A stretch of DNA of 64,000 nt from Gilliamella sp. wkB7 (GTDB lineage Bacteria; Pseudomonadota; Gammaproteobacteria; Enterobacterales; Orbaceae). This document shows positions 1 to 9,428 of this stretch, one piece after another. Within the stretch, counting starts at the first letter, position 1; each line of letters opens with the position of its first letter. The notes beneath the pieces were generated by a model. It did not search any database. It was not told where the DNA came from and worked only from the letters and a program-made list of their open reading frames with translations. The position numbers and the translations under genes were made by a program. Location of the stretch: positions 1,240,001 through 1,304,000 of the forward strand of contig NZ_CM004509.1 of assembly GCF_001693435.1 (NCBI RefSeq), written 5' to 3'.

Positions 1-478
1 ATCCCCAAGATAATAAAGGTGCAACATCCTCGGGCCAACAGTGCATAATGGGCAAACGGGTTAAATCAACTTCATCATTTTCAAAGACCATCTCTTGACA
101 GGATGCTGAAGATCGTTGTTTAACTGGCATATTTAAAATTTGTTTATATTTAGGTAATACATTAAAAAATTGGCGAATGCCTTTAGGTGGATCGGGCTCG
201 CGTAAAAACGCTAACAATTCCCCAATTTCACGCAAAGCCGAAGTGTCTTCGCGTCCCATTCCCATAGCCACGCGTTTAGCCGTACCGAATAAATTACACA
301 AGACTGGCATATCATAACCAATCGGATTTTCAAACAATAAGGCTGGTCCTTCATTACGTAATACCCGATCGGCAATTTCTGTCATTTCAAGATAAGGATT
401 AACAGGATAAGTAATTCTTTTTAATTCGCCTTGTTGTTCAAGATAATCTAAAAATTCACGAAAATCAGAAAAGTTCAT
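1..478 (-). CDS. ubiD: UbiD, 3-octaprenyl-4-hydroxybenzoate decarboxylase (N-terminal part; runs off the window)
   Basis: Prenylated-FMN-dependent decarboxylase of ubiquinone synthesis, acting on octaprenyl-4-hydroxybenzoate. The ATG at 478-476 opens a frame that stays open to base 1, giving about 159 residues. It begins [20 protein letters not shown] and includes [27 protein letters not shown] and a [17 protein letters not shown] stretch. These match the start of E. coli UbiD almost segment for segment. The C-terminal two thirds, including the cofactor-binding part, lie beyond base 1. It is on the same strand as the aspS-nudB group but separated from the small gene upstream by 91 bases. Confidence 0.93.
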   Translation of the reverse strand, partial: MNFSDFREFLDYLEQQGELKRITYPVNPYLEMTEIADRVLRNEGPALLFENPIGYDMPVLCNLFGTAKRVAMGMGREDTSALREIGELLAFLREPDPPKGIRQFFNVLPKYKQILNMPVKQRSSASCQEMVFENDEVDLTRLPIMHCWPEDVAPLLSWG

Positions 479-569
479 TTATTATCACTCTCTATTACTT
501 ATTAATCTTTTATAGATCATATGTAAAGGTACCTTTTAATCCTTAAAGTGGTTATCTCTTTAATCGTAA

Positions 570-986
570 TTAGTCTTCATCAAAATTTTCACTGTAAATG
601 GGTGTTTGTTTATTTTGATTACACTCTACAATTTTAGGTAGTAAAGCTTCAAATTGGTTTTTATCAATTTCGATAAATGTGTCGGGTTCAACTTGGTAAA
701 ATAGATATTGTTGAGTCTGATCATCAAATTGGAAAGAAGCTAACCAATAATTACGATCATCACTATTTTCATTAGCAAATATTTTGATAATACTACTTTC
801 TCGCTTTTCCGGTTGGTTATGTAATTTATAATCAATTATTTTTTCAGCAATTTGAGAATCATATTCATCAAAAATAATATAATCACTTTCATTTGTTTTA
901 CATTTTTCAATATTGATTTCGGCATAACTGCACGTTATCGAAAAAAGTAAACAAAAAAATACAATGATATACTGGCTTAATTTCAT
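570..986 (-). CDS. Small secreted protein of unknown function
   Basis: I do not recognise this 138-residue protein. Residues 1-22 look like a Sec signal peptide: MKLS, then a hydrophobic core YIIVFFCLLFSI and a small-residue cut site SYA before EINIEK. The Cys near the cut is preceded by Thr, so a lipoprotein is less likely. The mature part is acidic and polar, with two or three Cys that could form a disulphide in the periplasm. The start has a clear AGAGGT ribosome site. It begins about 10 bases after the nudB stop on the same strand, so it is probably the last gene of an aspS-nudB transcript. Confidence 0.65.
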   Translation of the reverse strand: MKLSQYIIVFFCLLFSITCSYAEINIEKCKTNESDYIIFDEYDSQIAEKIIDYKLHNQPEKRESSIIKIFANENSDDRNYWLASFQFDDQTQQYLFYQVEPDTFIEIDKNQFEALLPKIVECNQNKQTPIYSENFDED

Positions 987-996
987 TTTTTACCTC

Positions 997-1449
997 TTAA
1001 CTCAATTTAAGAAAGTTGTTAATTTTACTTATAGCCTGACTATTATTAGGCGAAACAGTTAGGTCAGCTGCATCTCCCATAGTTAGCCATTGATAAGCTA
1101 AGTGCTCGGTTAGAACTGGAATTACTTCTTTAGCAAGAGGCAAATAAAACCAATGTTCTTTATTTATTTTAACTTCTGGCGAATATCTATGTCGAAACTG
1201 TGGGAAAATCTCAAATTCAACCGTATAGTTAGCATCAATTAGTTCAAGATTTTCCTTTATAATATCAATGCCTGTTTCTTCTAAAACTTCACGAATTGCT
1301 GTTTGACGTGGCAATTCATCTGTCTCCATGCTACCTGTTACTGATTGCCAAAATAATGGATCATCTTTGCGTTGTAACATAAGGTAACGATTGGTTGTCT
1401 GGCAGTAAATCACCACCAGAACCGACTCAGGTTTTTTATATTCTCGCAT
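997..1449 (-). CDS. nudB: NudB, dihydroneopterin triphosphate pyrophosphatase (Nudix hydrolase)
   Basis: Removes pyrophosphate from dihydroneopterin triphosphate in folate synthesis, in the cytoplasm. The 150-residue protein matches E. coli NudB in length. It carries a Nudix box at about residues 39-61 (GSMETDELPRQTAIREVLEE followed by TGI), fitting Gx5Ex7REUxEExGU. Family landmarks are LVVIY, MLQRKDDPLFWQSVTGS, VEFEIFPQFRHRY and TEHLAYQWL. It follows aspS by 10 bases on the same strand, the same order as in E. coli, so the two are very likely cotranscribed. Confidence 0.95.
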   Translation of the reverse strand: MREYKKPESVLVVIYCQTTNRYLMLQRKDDPLFWQSVTGSMETDELPRQTAIREVLEETGIDIIKENLELIDANYTVEFEIFPQFRHRYSPEVKINKEHWFYLPLAKEVIPVLTEHLAYQWLTMGDAADLTVSPNNSQAISKINNFLKLS

Positions 1450-1459
1450 CTAAATATTG

Positions 1460-3217
1460 TTATTTTTTAGCGACTTCAATACCAAGTTCCATTAATGCAG
1501 CAGAATTTGCTGGACTTGGTGCATCAGTAAGTAAACACGTTGCCGCTGTTGTTTTAGGAAATGCAATTACATCGCGAATATTATCTGTTCCTGAGAGCAA
1601 CATACTTAATCTATCTAATCCAAAAGCTAAACCTGCATGAGGCGGCGTACCATATTTTAATGCATCGAGTAAGAAGCCAAATTTTTCACGTTGATCTTGT
1701 TCACCAATTCCTAATATTGAAAATACCGCTTGTTGCATTTCACTACGATGAATACGTACTGATCCCCCACCAACTTCATAACCATTGATCACCATATCAT
1801 AAGCATTTGCTACTGCATTTTGAGGATTGTTAATTAACTCTTCAGGTGTGTAATCTTTTGGTGAAGTAAACGGATGATGCATAGCACTTAAACCTTCATC
1901 GGTTTCTTCAAACATTGGAAAATCAACAACCCAAAGTACCGCCCATTTGTTTTCATCGGTTAGGCATAAATCCTTGCCAACTTTCAAACGTAATGCACCT
2001 AATGCATCGCTAACAACTTTATAACTATCAGCACCAAATAACAAAATATCACCGTCTTTTGCATTAGCCCGGTTTAGCAACGCTTCCATTTGCGACTCAT
2101 TAAAGAATTTAGAGATTGGGCTTTGTATACCCTCTAAACCTTTACTGCGTTCATTGACTTTGATCCAAGCCATACCTTTTGCACCATAAACAGAAATAAA
2201 CTGCGTATATTCGTCTAATTGTTTACGGGTTAATTGAGCGCCATTTGGCACGCAAAGCAACGCTACTCGACCTTTAGGATCATTTGCTGGAGTTGAAAAT
2301 ACTTTAAAATCGACATCTTTAACCAAATCAGCTACATCAATAATTTCAAGTGGATTACGTAGATCTGGTTTATCACTACCATAACGACGCATTGCCTCGC
2401 TAAAAGTCATAATCGGAAATTTGCCTAAATCAACACTTTTAACATGCAACCAAAGTTCGCGTATCATTTTTTCCATGATTTCACGCACTTGTTCTGCTGT
2501 CATAAATGAAGTTTCCACATCTATCTGTGTAAATTCTGGCTGACGATCGGCTCGTAAATCTTCATCACGAAAACATTTAACAATTTGATAATAACGATCA
2601 AACCCAGACATCATAAGTAATTGCTTAAATAATTGTGGTGATTGTGGTAATGCATAAAATTCACCTTTATGGATTCGACTTGGGACCAAATAGTCGCGAG
2701 CACCCTCTGGTGTAGCTTTGGTCAACATAGGGGTTTCAATATCTAAAAAACCATTCTCATTCATAAATGAACGAACAAATGCGGTAATTTTTGCACGAGT
2801 TTTAAAGATTGAGGTCATTTCTGGGCGGCGTAAATCTATATATCGATATTTTAAACGCTGTTCTTCACTATTATTTTGATTAAAATCCAGAGGTAATACA
2901 TCACTACGATTGAAAATAGTAAGTTCGGTCGCTAAAATTTCAACCTCACCGGTTGCCATATCTTTATTAATTTGACCTTCAGGTCTGGCTCTTACCTTTC
3001 CTTTAATTTGAATACAAAATTCATTACGTAACTCGCCAGCTAATTGATATGCTTGCGGATAATCAGGATCAAAAAAAACTTGCACAATTCCTTCACGATC
3101 ACGCATATCAATAAAAATCATTCCGCCTAAGTCTCGGCGTTTATTAACCCATCCACATAGTGTAACTTCTTGATTAACATAACTTGCGTTTAATTGTCCG
3201 CAATAAATTGTTCTCAT
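1460..3217 (-). CDS. aspS: AspS, aspartyl-tRNA synthetase
   Basis: Class IIb aminoacyl-tRNA synthetase charging tRNA-Asp with aspartate. The 585 residues are close to the 590 of E. coli AspS. The N-terminal anticodon-binding OB fold (about 1-110, [21 protein letters not shown]) is followed by the catalytic domain with motif 2 ([19 protein letters not shown]), a bacterial GAD insertion in the middle, and motif 3 near the C-terminus ([15 protein letters not shown]). A tRNA-Asp gene lies in the rRNA operon of the same window. The gene heads the aspS-nudB group; its promoter should lie in the AT-rich gap shared with the divergent gene at 3503. Confidence 0.98.
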   Translation of the reverse strand: MRTIYCGQLNASYVNQEVTLCGWVNKRRDLGGMIFIDMRDREGIVQVFFDPDYPQAYQLAGELRNEFCIQIKGKVRARPEGQINKDMATGEVEILATELTIFNRSDVLPLDFNQNNSEEQRLKYRYIDLRRPEMTSIFKTRAKITAFVRSFMNENGFLDIETPMLTKATPEGARDYLVPSRIHKGEFYALPQSPQLFKQLLMMSGFDRYYQIVKCFRDEDLRADRQPEFTQIDVETSFMTAEQVREIMEKMIRELWLHVKSVDLGKFPIMTFSEAMRRYGSDKPDLRNPLEIIDVADLVKDVDFKVFSTPANDPKGRVALLCVPNGAQLTRKQLDEYTQFISVYGAKGMAWIKVNERSKGLEGIQSPISKFFNESQMEALLNRANAKDGDILLFGADSYKVVSDALGALRLKVGKDLCLTDENKWAVLWVVDFPMFEETDEGLSAMHHPFTSPKDYTPEELINNPQNAVANAYDMVINGYEVGGGSVRIHRSEMQQAVFSILGIGEQDQREKFGFLLDALKYGTPPHAGLAFGLDRLSMLLSGTDNIRDVIAFPKTTAATCLLTDAPSPANSAALMELGIEVAKK

Positions 3218-3502
3218 TAAATATATCCTGTGTACAATTGTCGAAAATAATAATTATTATAGAGCAATTTATCAGGGTATAAAGACCATGTTTTAAAATA
3301 ATCACTATTTATTTTATTTATACTCGATTTATGATAATAATTTTACTTTATATATCTTTTTATAATTTCATTTAAATTCAATAAGATAATTAATCTAAAC
3401 GCTAATTATTTAGTTGTACTTGAAAAATGTTTGTTTTATTAACTTGTAATATCAAATATTTATTAATAAGCTTAAGTATTATTTAAATATTATTAACTTG
3501 AT

Positions 3503-4048
3503 ATGAAAGCTTTAATTTCAATTGACTATACAAATGATTTCATTGCGAATGAAGGCGCTTTAACTACAGGCTCAGCCGGTCAACAAATTGAATCAGAAAT
3601 GTTAAACATAACTGAATCATTTATTAAAAATAATCAATTTATCGTTTTCGCAATTGATGCCCACGATCCGACAGATAAATATCACCCTGAAAATGTACTT
3701 TTTCCACCTCATAATATTGTTGGAACTGTTGGACAACAATTATTCGGTGATTTACATCAACTTTATCAAAGACATCAAAATTCAACCAATATATACTGGA
3801 TCAACAAACGCCATTATTCGGCATTTTGTGGTACAGATCTCGATCTACGTTTACGCGAAAGACATATTACCGAAATCCATTTAATTGGTGTTTGTACGGA
3901 TATTTGCATTTTACATACAGCCGTAGATGCCTATAACTTAGGTTATAAAATAGTGATTCATCAAAATGCAGTTGCAAGCTTTGATCCTATTGGCCATCAA
4001 TGGGCTTTAAAACACTTTCAAAATACCTTAGGGGCAACATTAATATAA
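3503..4048 (+). CDS. Isochorismatase-family cysteine hydrolase, nicotinamidase-like
   Basis: A 181-residue cytoplasmic amidohydrolase of the isochorismatase-like fold. The catalytic triad is visible as Asp8 (SIDYTNDF), Lys102 (WINKRHYSAF) and Cys131 (GVCTDIC). The DAHDPTDKYHPEN segment around residues 52-64 resembles the metal-binding stretch of nicotinamidases, favouring an amidase over a true isochorismatase. The closest types I recall are YueJ/PncA-like enzymes of Gram-positive bacteria. E. coli also has an isochorismatase-family gene (yecD) beside aspS, but this sequence looks different. It precedes the two membrane proteins and M20 hydrolase by 31 bases, so it may belong to that cassette. 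Nicotinamide as substrate is inferred. Confidence 0.75.
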   Translation: MKALISIDYTNDFIANEGALTTGSAGQQIESEMLNITESFIKNNQFIVFAIDAHDPTDKYHPENVLFPPHNIVGTVGQQLFGDLHQLYQRHQNSTNIYWINKRHYSAFCGTDLDLRLRERHITEIHLIGVCTDICILHTAVDAYNLGYKIVIHQNAVASFDPIGHQWALKHFQNTLGATLI

Positions 4049-4079
4049 AAATAGATAACAATTAAAAAAAGGAGCAGGA

Positions 4080-4856
4080 ATGGAGGTTTTACGAGACTTT
4101 AAATTGCATATAATTGCACTTTTAGTAGTAATTAGTTGTGAACTTATTGGCAAGCAATCGATATGGATTATTGCCGTTTACCCAATGTTATATGCGATGG
4201 TTTTTGGCGGAATCATTAGTTTGCCAAAGCTTAAAATACTCACCAATAAAAATATGCAAAATGCAAGTATCGTTATGATGGTTACATTAATGTTACTTGT
4301 TGCAAAACTTGGTGTAGCGGTAGGTCCGAAAATTGATATGATTTTAGAAGATGCTAAATTAGCTCTAATTTTTCAAGAATTAGGTCATTTTGCTGGAACA
4401 ATTTTACTTGGGTTGCCATTAGCAATGCTATTAGGTATGAAACGAGAGGCTGTTGGGGCAACCTATTCCGTCGCTCGCGAACCCAATATAGCCATTGTAG
4501 CAGATAAATATGGTTTAGATTCACCAGAAGGTCGGGGGGTAATGGCTATGTATATATGTGGTACCCTTTATGGCGCGATTTGGATGAGTATTCTTGCTAG
4601 TCTAATGGCTCATTTGGATATTTTTCATCCTTATGCTTTAGCCATGGGAGCAGGTGTGGGGAGTGGAAGCATGATGGCAGCATCACTTGCTCCAATAAGT
4701 GATTTATACCCAGATTTATCAGAAAATATTAATGCTTACGCAACAACAGCAAATTTAATGTCTGGTATGGTTGGGATATATATTTATACGCTCTTTTCTT
4801 TACCTTTTGCTTCTTTTATGTATAACACATTAGCCCGTATTCGACGCAATAAATAA
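4080..4856 (+). CDS. Integral membrane protein, DUF3100-like (tentative)
   Basis: A 258-residue polytopic membrane protein with about seven hydrophobic segments. Gly- and Ala-rich stretches include GHFAGTILLGLPLAMLLGMK and the glycine-rich MGAGVGSGSMMAASLAPISD. From memory this resembles the DUF3100 membrane proteins that sit beside M20 amidohydrolases; I could not verify the family name. A conserved central loop (YSVAREPNIAIVADKYGLDS) looks more like a substrate or ion site than a linker. A good AGGAGCAGGA ribosome site precedes the ATG. The next membrane gene starts 10 bases after its stop, suggesting a two-subunit transporter feeding the downstream hydrolase. Confidence 0.6.
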   Translation: MEVLRDFKLHIIALLVVISCELIGKQSIWIIAVYPMLYAMVFGGIISLPKLKILTNKNMQNASIVMMVTLMLLVAKLGVAVGPKIDMILEDAKLALIFQELGHFAGTILLGLPLAMLLGMKREAVGATYSVAREPNIAIVADKYGLDSPEGRGVMAMYICGTLYGAIWMSILASLMAHLDIFHPYALAMGAGVGSGSMMAASLAPISDLYPDLSENINAYATTANLMSGMVGIYIYTLFSLPFASFMYNTLARIRRNK

Positions 4857-4866
4857 GGATCCGATA

Positions 4867-5316
4867 ATGAAGATTTTAGAAACAATTTTTGTACTTATTT
4901 TAGTGGCGATTATCATGGCAGCTGGCAACACAGTAGGATATAAAATTGATTTTATGCTGTCACTTGAAGCATTGTTCATTTTAGTGGTCATTTCTATTGT
5001 AGGATTATTACTAAGTAAGTTACCCGGACTTAAAAAATTTCCAGTAATTTTATGGATATCGGTTGTTGCAGCCGTAGTTTCCTCACCAATATTCCCATAC
5101 CATACAAAATTGGTTGCAATTACAGATCAAGTTTCGCTACTTGCAGTCTGTACACCAGTACTTGCTTATGCAGGACTCGCCATAGGTAAAGATCTTGCAC
5201 TATTTAAAAATATCTCTTGGCGCATTATTCCCGTATCTTTGGCTGTGTTCTCGGGTACGTTTATTTTTGCAGCCTTAATTGCTCAAGTCACTTTGCATTG
5301 GGAAGGCGTTATCTAA
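4867..5316 (+). CDS. Small membrane protein, putative second half of a transporter
   Basis: A 149-residue protein made almost entirely of hydrophobic segments, about four or five helices, with the short polar stretch KLPGLKKFP between helices two and three. I do not recognise a named family. It starts 10 bases after the 258-residue membrane protein and ends 20 bases before the M20 amidohydrolase, each junction carrying its own AAGGAT-like ribosome site. The natural reading is that the two membrane proteins form one permease. The helix count is by eye. A single ancestral gene split in two is also possible. Confidence 0.6.
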   Translation: MKILETIFVLILVAIIMAAGNTVGYKIDFMLSLEALFILVVISIVGLLLSKLPGLKKFPVILWISVVAAVVSSPIFPYHTKLVAITDQVSLLAVCTPVLAYAGLAIGKDLALFKNISWRIIPVSLAVFSGTFIFAALIAQVTLHWEGVI

Positions 5317-5336
5317 TTTAGATAAGGATTTAATTT

Positions 5337-6656
5337 ATGACTAAAGAAGAACTAAAGAAAAAAGTTTGTGACGCGATTGCAAACCGAAAAGCAGACATCA
5401 AATCAATTGCTGAAGCGATTTGGTCCGAACCAGAGCTTGGCTATAAAGAACACAAAACAGCTAAAAAAGTAGAAGATGCTTTTGAAAAATTGGGTGTTCC
5501 TTTTAAAAATAAATTAGCACTCACAGGAGTTAAAGGTCGTCTTAAAGGTGGTAAAGGAAGCAAATACAGCATCGCAGTTATTGGAGAACTTGATGCAATT
5601 ATTTGTGCCGACCACCCTGCTGCGGATGAGACATCTGGAGCAGCTCACTGTTGTGGTCATAATGCACAAATCGCTAATATGATGGCGGTTACTATGGGAT
5701 TAATTGACTCAGGTGCGATGCAATTTTTAGCCGGTGATGTGGTACCATTTGCTGTCCCAGCAGAAGAATATGTTGAAATAACCTATCGCAATCGATTAAT
5801 TGAAGAAGGTAAAATCAAATACATTGGCGGTAAACCAGAATTAATTTCACGTGGTGATTTTGATGATGTTGATATGGCGTTACAGATACATTTAACGAGT
5901 GTACCAAATGAACGCCAAGACGGTTTTATAGAAATTTCAACAACAAGTAATGGCTTTATCGGTAAGTTAATTAAATATAAAGGTGAAGCAGCCCATGCTG
6001 CTGCAGCCCCTCATGCAGGAGTAAATGCTTTAAATGCAGCAATGATGGGAATGATGGGCGTTCATGCTATTCGTGAAACATTTCAAGAAAAAGATTACAT
6101 TCGATTCCATCCAATTATTACCCAAGGCGGTGATTTGGTGAATGTTGTACCAAGCGATGTAAGAATGGAAAGCTATGTACGAGCGGGCAATGTTCCAGCC
6201 ATGATTGATGCCAATGAAAGAATTAATCAAGCATTAAAAGCTGGCGCAATGGCTGTTGGTGCAACTTGTGAAATTAAAGATTTACCAGGTTATTTACCGT
6301 TACATAATAATTCAACCCTTAATGATCTTTTAAAGCAAAACGCTGAAAATTTAATTGGTGAAGAAAACGTTTCAATCGCACCGCATATGACCGGAAGTAC
6401 AGATACGGGTGATCTATCACATATTATGCCAGTAAGTCATCCTTGGATTGGTTCGGTTAGAGGGATTTTACATGGTAAAGATTACACCGTATTTGATGAA
6501 GAGATGGCTTATATACGCCCTGCTCAAATGATGGCTTGTACAATTATTGATCTACTATATGATGACGCTCAAACCGCTCAAACACTCATGACAAATTACA
6601 AACCTCTTATGACAAAAGAGGAATATTTAAAATTCCTATCTGGTTTTGACAAATAA
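5337..6656 (+). CDS. M20-family amidohydrolase (AbgB/aminoacylase-like)
   Basis: A 439-residue zinc or manganese amidohydrolase that should cleave an acyl- or aminoacyl-amide bond in the cytoplasm. Metal-site landmarks are CGHN at 106-109, the Glu pair at 143-144 (PAEEY), a His in LQIHLTSVPN near residue 190, and a late HGKDYTVFDEE. The lid or dimerisation domain begins at HAAAAPHAGVNALNAAMMGM. The family cleaves N-acetyl, p-aminobenzoyl-glutamate or indole-acetyl-amino-acid conjugates; the substrate here is not known. It closes a four-gene plus-strand cassette and is followed at once by a strong terminator, so two membrane proteins and two hydrolases form one transcription unit. Confidence 0.8.
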   Translation: MTKEELKKKVCDAIANRKADIKSIAEAIWSEPELGYKEHKTAKKVEDAFEKLGVPFKNKLALTGVKGRLKGGKGSKYSIAVIGELDAIICADHPAADETSGAAHCCGHNAQIANMMAVTMGLIDSGAMQFLAGDVVPFAVPAEEYVEITYRNRLIEEGKIKYIGGKPELISRGDFDDVDMALQIHLTSVPNERQDGFIEISTTSNGFIGKLIKYKGEAAHAAAAPHAGVNALNAAMMGMMGVHAIRETFQEKDYIRFHPIITQGGDLVNVVPSDVRMESYVRAGNVPAMIDANERINQALKAGAMAVGATCEIKDLPGYLPLHNNSTLNDLLKQNAENLIGEENVSIAPHMTGSTDTGDLSHIMPVSHPWIGSVRGILHGKDYTVFDEEMAYIRPAQMMACTIIDLLYDDAQTAQTLMTNYKPLMTKEEYLKFLSGFDK

Positions 6657-6661
6657 AGTTT

Positions 6662-6692
6662 AAAACTTGGCACAACCTTGTGCCAAGTTTTT
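6662..6692 (+). terminator. Rho-independent terminator of the M20 cassette
   Basis: A perfect 13-bp stem (AAACTTGGCACAA paired with TTGTGCCAAGTTT) with a CC loop is followed by more T residues, starting just after the stop of the M20 hydrolase. It separates this cassette from moeB, 44 bases further on. Confidence 0.88.
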
Positions 6693-6735
6693 GTTATACT
6701 ACCCACTTCATTATCAACAACAATAATCACTTCAT

Positions 6736-7500
6736 ATGTTAACGCTTACCGATCAAGAATTGTTTCGTTATGACAGGCAAATAACTTTGCAGGGTTTCGA
6801 CATTGAAAAGCAGCAAATTCTAAAAAATAGTGCAGTATTAATTATTGGATTAGGGGGATTAGGTTGTTCAGTTTCTCTTTATTTAGCTGCATCAGGCATT
6901 GGTAAGTTAACTTTAAATGATTTTGATACCATATCGGCTTCAAATTTAAATCGTCAGATTTTATATACCCATAAATCAATTAATCAAAATAAAGTTGATG
7001 TGGCTAAACACGCTTTAACCAATATAAATCCCAATATAGTGATTGAAACGGTTAATCAGCAGCTAAAGGACAGCGATCTTATTTCACTTATTAAGCAACA
7101 TGATATTGTTATTGACTGTACAGATAACTTAGTTACCCGTGAACAGATTAATCGCTGTTGTTTTCAAGAAAAGAAACCTTTAGTTTCAGGCGCGGCAATA
7201 CGAATGGAAGGTTTGCTAAGTGTATTTACTTACCAACCTAACGAACCATGTTATCACTGTTTAAGTCGTCTATTTGGGAATGATCAGCTTACTTGTGTTG
7301 AAACCGGTGTTATGGCGCCTTTAGTTGGTATGTTTGGCTCAATGCAAGCCATAGAAGCAATAAAAATCCTTACTCATTATGGTCGCCCGTTATCAGGTCG
7401 ATTATTGATGATTGATACAATGAACATGCAATTTAATCAATTTACTATATCTAAGCAGGCAAATTGCCCTGTCTGTGGTAATCACCAAACTGACCAATAA
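6736..7500 (+). CDS. moeB: MoeB, molybdopterin-synthase adenylyltransferase
   Basis: E1-like enzyme that adenylates the C-terminal glycine of MoaD for sulphur transfer in molybdenum cofactor synthesis. The 254 residues carry the nucleotide-binding GLGGLG at 38-43, Asp130 in IDCTDN, the SGAAIRMEG stretch and the zinc pairs Cys172/Cys175 and Cys244/Cys247. The match to E. coli MoeB is close throughout (GEPCYRCLSRLFGE is EPCYHCLSRLFGN here). ThiF and HesA are relatives, but the SGAAIRMEG and CVETGVMAPL stretches favour MoeB. No moeA is adjacent. dusC starts 5 bases after its stop, so the two share a transcript. Confidence 0.93.
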   Translation: MLTLTDQELFRYDRQITLQGFDIEKQQILKNSAVLIIGLGGLGCSVSLYLAASGIGKLTLNDFDTISASNLNRQILYTHKSINQNKVDVAKHALTNINPNIVIETVNQQLKDSDLISLIKQHDIVIDCTDNLVTREQINRCCFQEKKPLVSGAAIRMEGLLSVFTYQPNEPCYHCLSRLFGNDQLTCVETGVMAPLVGMFGSMQAIEAIKILTHYGRPLSGRLLMIDTMNMQFNQFTISKQANCPVCGNHQTDQ

Positions 7501-7505
7501 ACAGT

Positions 7506-8471
7506 ATGAAACAAAATAACCGAATTATTTTAGCTCCAATGGAGGGGGTACTTGATTATCAAGTGAGACAAATTCTAACTGAGATTAATCAATTTGATTA
7601 TTGTGTAACAGAATTTGTGCGAGTCACGCATCATCAATTATCCAATCGCACCTTTTATCGCCTTTGTCCTGAACTCCATAATGGAGGCAAGACTGCTTCA
7701 GGTACCCCTATTCGAGTGCAAATTCTTGGTCAATCACCACAATGGATGGCAGAAAATTCAGTAAAAGCGATTGAACTTGGTTCATTTGGTATTGATATTA
7801 ATTTTGGTTGCCCCGCTAAAACCGTAGTTGGCAGTCAAGGAGGAGCTTATTTATTACAATATCCTGAACAAATTTTTAATATCGTTAGTCAAGTTCGACA
7901 AGCTATTGGTTGCTCGGAAATATTATCCGTTAAGATTCGCTTAGGTTGGTCAGATAAATCTCATTGCTATGAAATAGCCAATGCAATTGAATGTGCTGGA
8001 GCTAATGAAATTGCAATTCATGGCAGAACCAAAGAGGATGGCTATAAAGCGGATAAAATTGATTGGCAAACAATAGCTAAAATCAAACAAAACCTAACAA
8101 TTCCTGTAATTGCCAATGGTGAAATTTTCTCTATTGAAGATGCACAAACATGCATTGCTCAAAGTCAAACGCAAGACATTATGTTGGGACGTGGGATTTT
8201 AACTATCCCCAATCTAGCCAATATGATCCGCAACAAACAACCAGCCTTAAGTTGGTCGCAAGTGTTGGAAATTTTAATCCGCTATGCAAGTTCTTCTATT
8301 GATGATGTAAAACCGCTTTATCATTCTGCTCGCATTAAACAATGGCTTGCTTATTTAAGGCACTATTATGTAGAAGCATCTGAGATGTTACAAAATATTA
8401 GAACACTAAAATCGCAACAAGAGATATATACATTCTTAAAACAACAACAAATGTTAAAACCAATACTATAA
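7506..8471 (+). CDS. dusC: DusC, tRNA-dihydrouridine(16) synthase
   Basis: FMN-dependent reductase making dihydrouridine at position 16 of tRNAs. The 321 residues carry the family start APMEGVLDYQVRQ, the catalytic Cys102 in NFGCPAKTVVGSQGGAYLL, the FMN-binding KIRLGW, AIHGRTKEDGY and PVIANGEI, and the DusC-type C-terminal helical domain (YHSARIKQWLAYLRHYY). EFVRV near residue 37 and SGTPIRVQILGQ match E. coli DusC rather than DusA or DusB. It follows moeB by 5 bases. Its last 6 bases overlap the stop end of the convergent membrane-protein gene. Confidence 0.93.
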   Translation: MKQNNRIILAPMEGVLDYQVRQILTEINQFDYCVTEFVRVTHHQLSNRTFYRLCPELHNGGKTASGTPIRVQILGQSPQWMAENSVKAIELGSFGIDINFGCPAKTVVGSQGGAYLLQYPEQIFNIVSQVRQAIGCSEILSVKIRLGWSDKSHCYEIANAIECAGANEIAIHGRTKEDGYKADKIDWQTIAKIKQNLTIPVIANGEIFSIEDAQTCIAQSQTQDIMLGRGILTIPNLANMIRNKQPALSWSQVLEILIRYASSSIDDVKPLYHSARIKQWLAYLRHYYVEASEMLQNIRTLKSQQEIYTFLKQQQMLKPIL

Positions 8472-9428
8472 ATTAATCTGATATTTAACTGATGGATGAA
8501 AATAATACTTAGTTAATTTTCGAATCATTAAGCATGATAGAATAAATGATATAGAACCTAACAATATGATCACTATGGATGTTATGACTGTATTTTGTGA
8601 TAACACATGATAAATTAACCAATTGGCCACTTTCCATAAAATAAAATTTAAAATAAAAATAATGATATTTAAGGAGACAGCACACTTAATTATTCTATCC
8701 GTTTGTAATACAACAAACATTTGGGTAAACATATTTTTACTAACCAAAATAACAACTAATAAACAAAATAAATAACAACAAATTGGTAAAAAAATATGCT
8801 CCCAAAATGAAATAAAATAGTAACTATTGTGTACTAAGACATCTAAAATAAAAGAAGGAAAAGCAATTAAAATAAAAAAGAAAAATACTAAAAACAAAAT
8901 AAAATGAATTTTAGTGCTGTTGATTATAGTAAGTTCGAAAGTCTGTTTATTTTTATCAAAATAATTATTTAATACTTTGATATAGAAATAGGTAAATAAT
9001 CCTGAAAATAAGTAAAATAGACCACTGGGGATAATACATAAGACTAAAATAAACAACCATGAAGCCACATTAATCATGTTGATTAATACATTATCAAAAA
9101 TAGCTTCAGCTATCGCATTGATAAAATAGCTAATTGTACAAACAATAATGACATTAAAAATTAACAATATAATATTTTTAAATGTCACTCGATGAACATT
9201 GACTCGATATAAACTGATCGCTGAAATACCAAATAACAATAAGCATTCTGGGATTGAACGTAGTAGTTGATATGGAGCAAGTTTATATAATATACCCCAT
9301 AAGAATTTATAATCATGAAAGGTTGATATAAAGGTAATACTAAATCTAATATTAAAAATAAAAGCACTACAGCAACAAAATAGTACAATAAAAATAAAAG
9401 GTAGCTTAAAAAAAGCTAATTTTTCCAT
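8466..9428 (-). CDS. Unknown polytopic membrane protein
   Basis: A 320-residue protein starting at ATG 9428; a TTG four codons earlier has weaker support. It is rich in Phe, Ile, Leu, Tyr and Asn, with about seven or eight hydrophobic helices by eye and no motif I recognise. Short Lys/Asn loops (LNNYFDKNKQTF) separate the helices and the tail is KLTKYYFHPSVKYQINL. The gene is more AT-rich than its neighbours. It runs convergent to dusC with a 6-base overlap and has a long non-coding stretch upstream. Composition suggests a recently gained or fast-evolving gene; the function cannot be read from the sequence. Confidence 0.6.
   Translation of the reverse strand: MEKLAFFKLPFIFIVLFCCCSAFIFNIRFSITFISTFHDYKFLWGILYKLAPYQLLRSIPECLLLFGISAISLYRVNVHRVTFKNIILLIFNVIIVCTISYFINAIAEAIFDNVLINMINVASWLFILVLCIIPSGLFYLFSGLFTYFYIKVLNNYFDKNKQTFELTIINSTKIHFILFLVFFFFILIAFPSFILDVLVHNSYYFISFWEHIFLPICCYLFCLLVVILVSKNMFTQMFVVLQTDRIIKCAVSLNIIIFILNFILWKVANWLIYHVLSQNTVITSIVIILLGSISFILSCLMIRKLTKYYFHPSVKYQINL

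Noticed and set aside
3503..4048. True isochorismatase (EntB-like) of a siderophore pathway
   Set aside because: No siderophore genes nearby, and the DxHxxxxxxHP metal stretch and triad spacing fit nicotinamidase-like hydrolases better.
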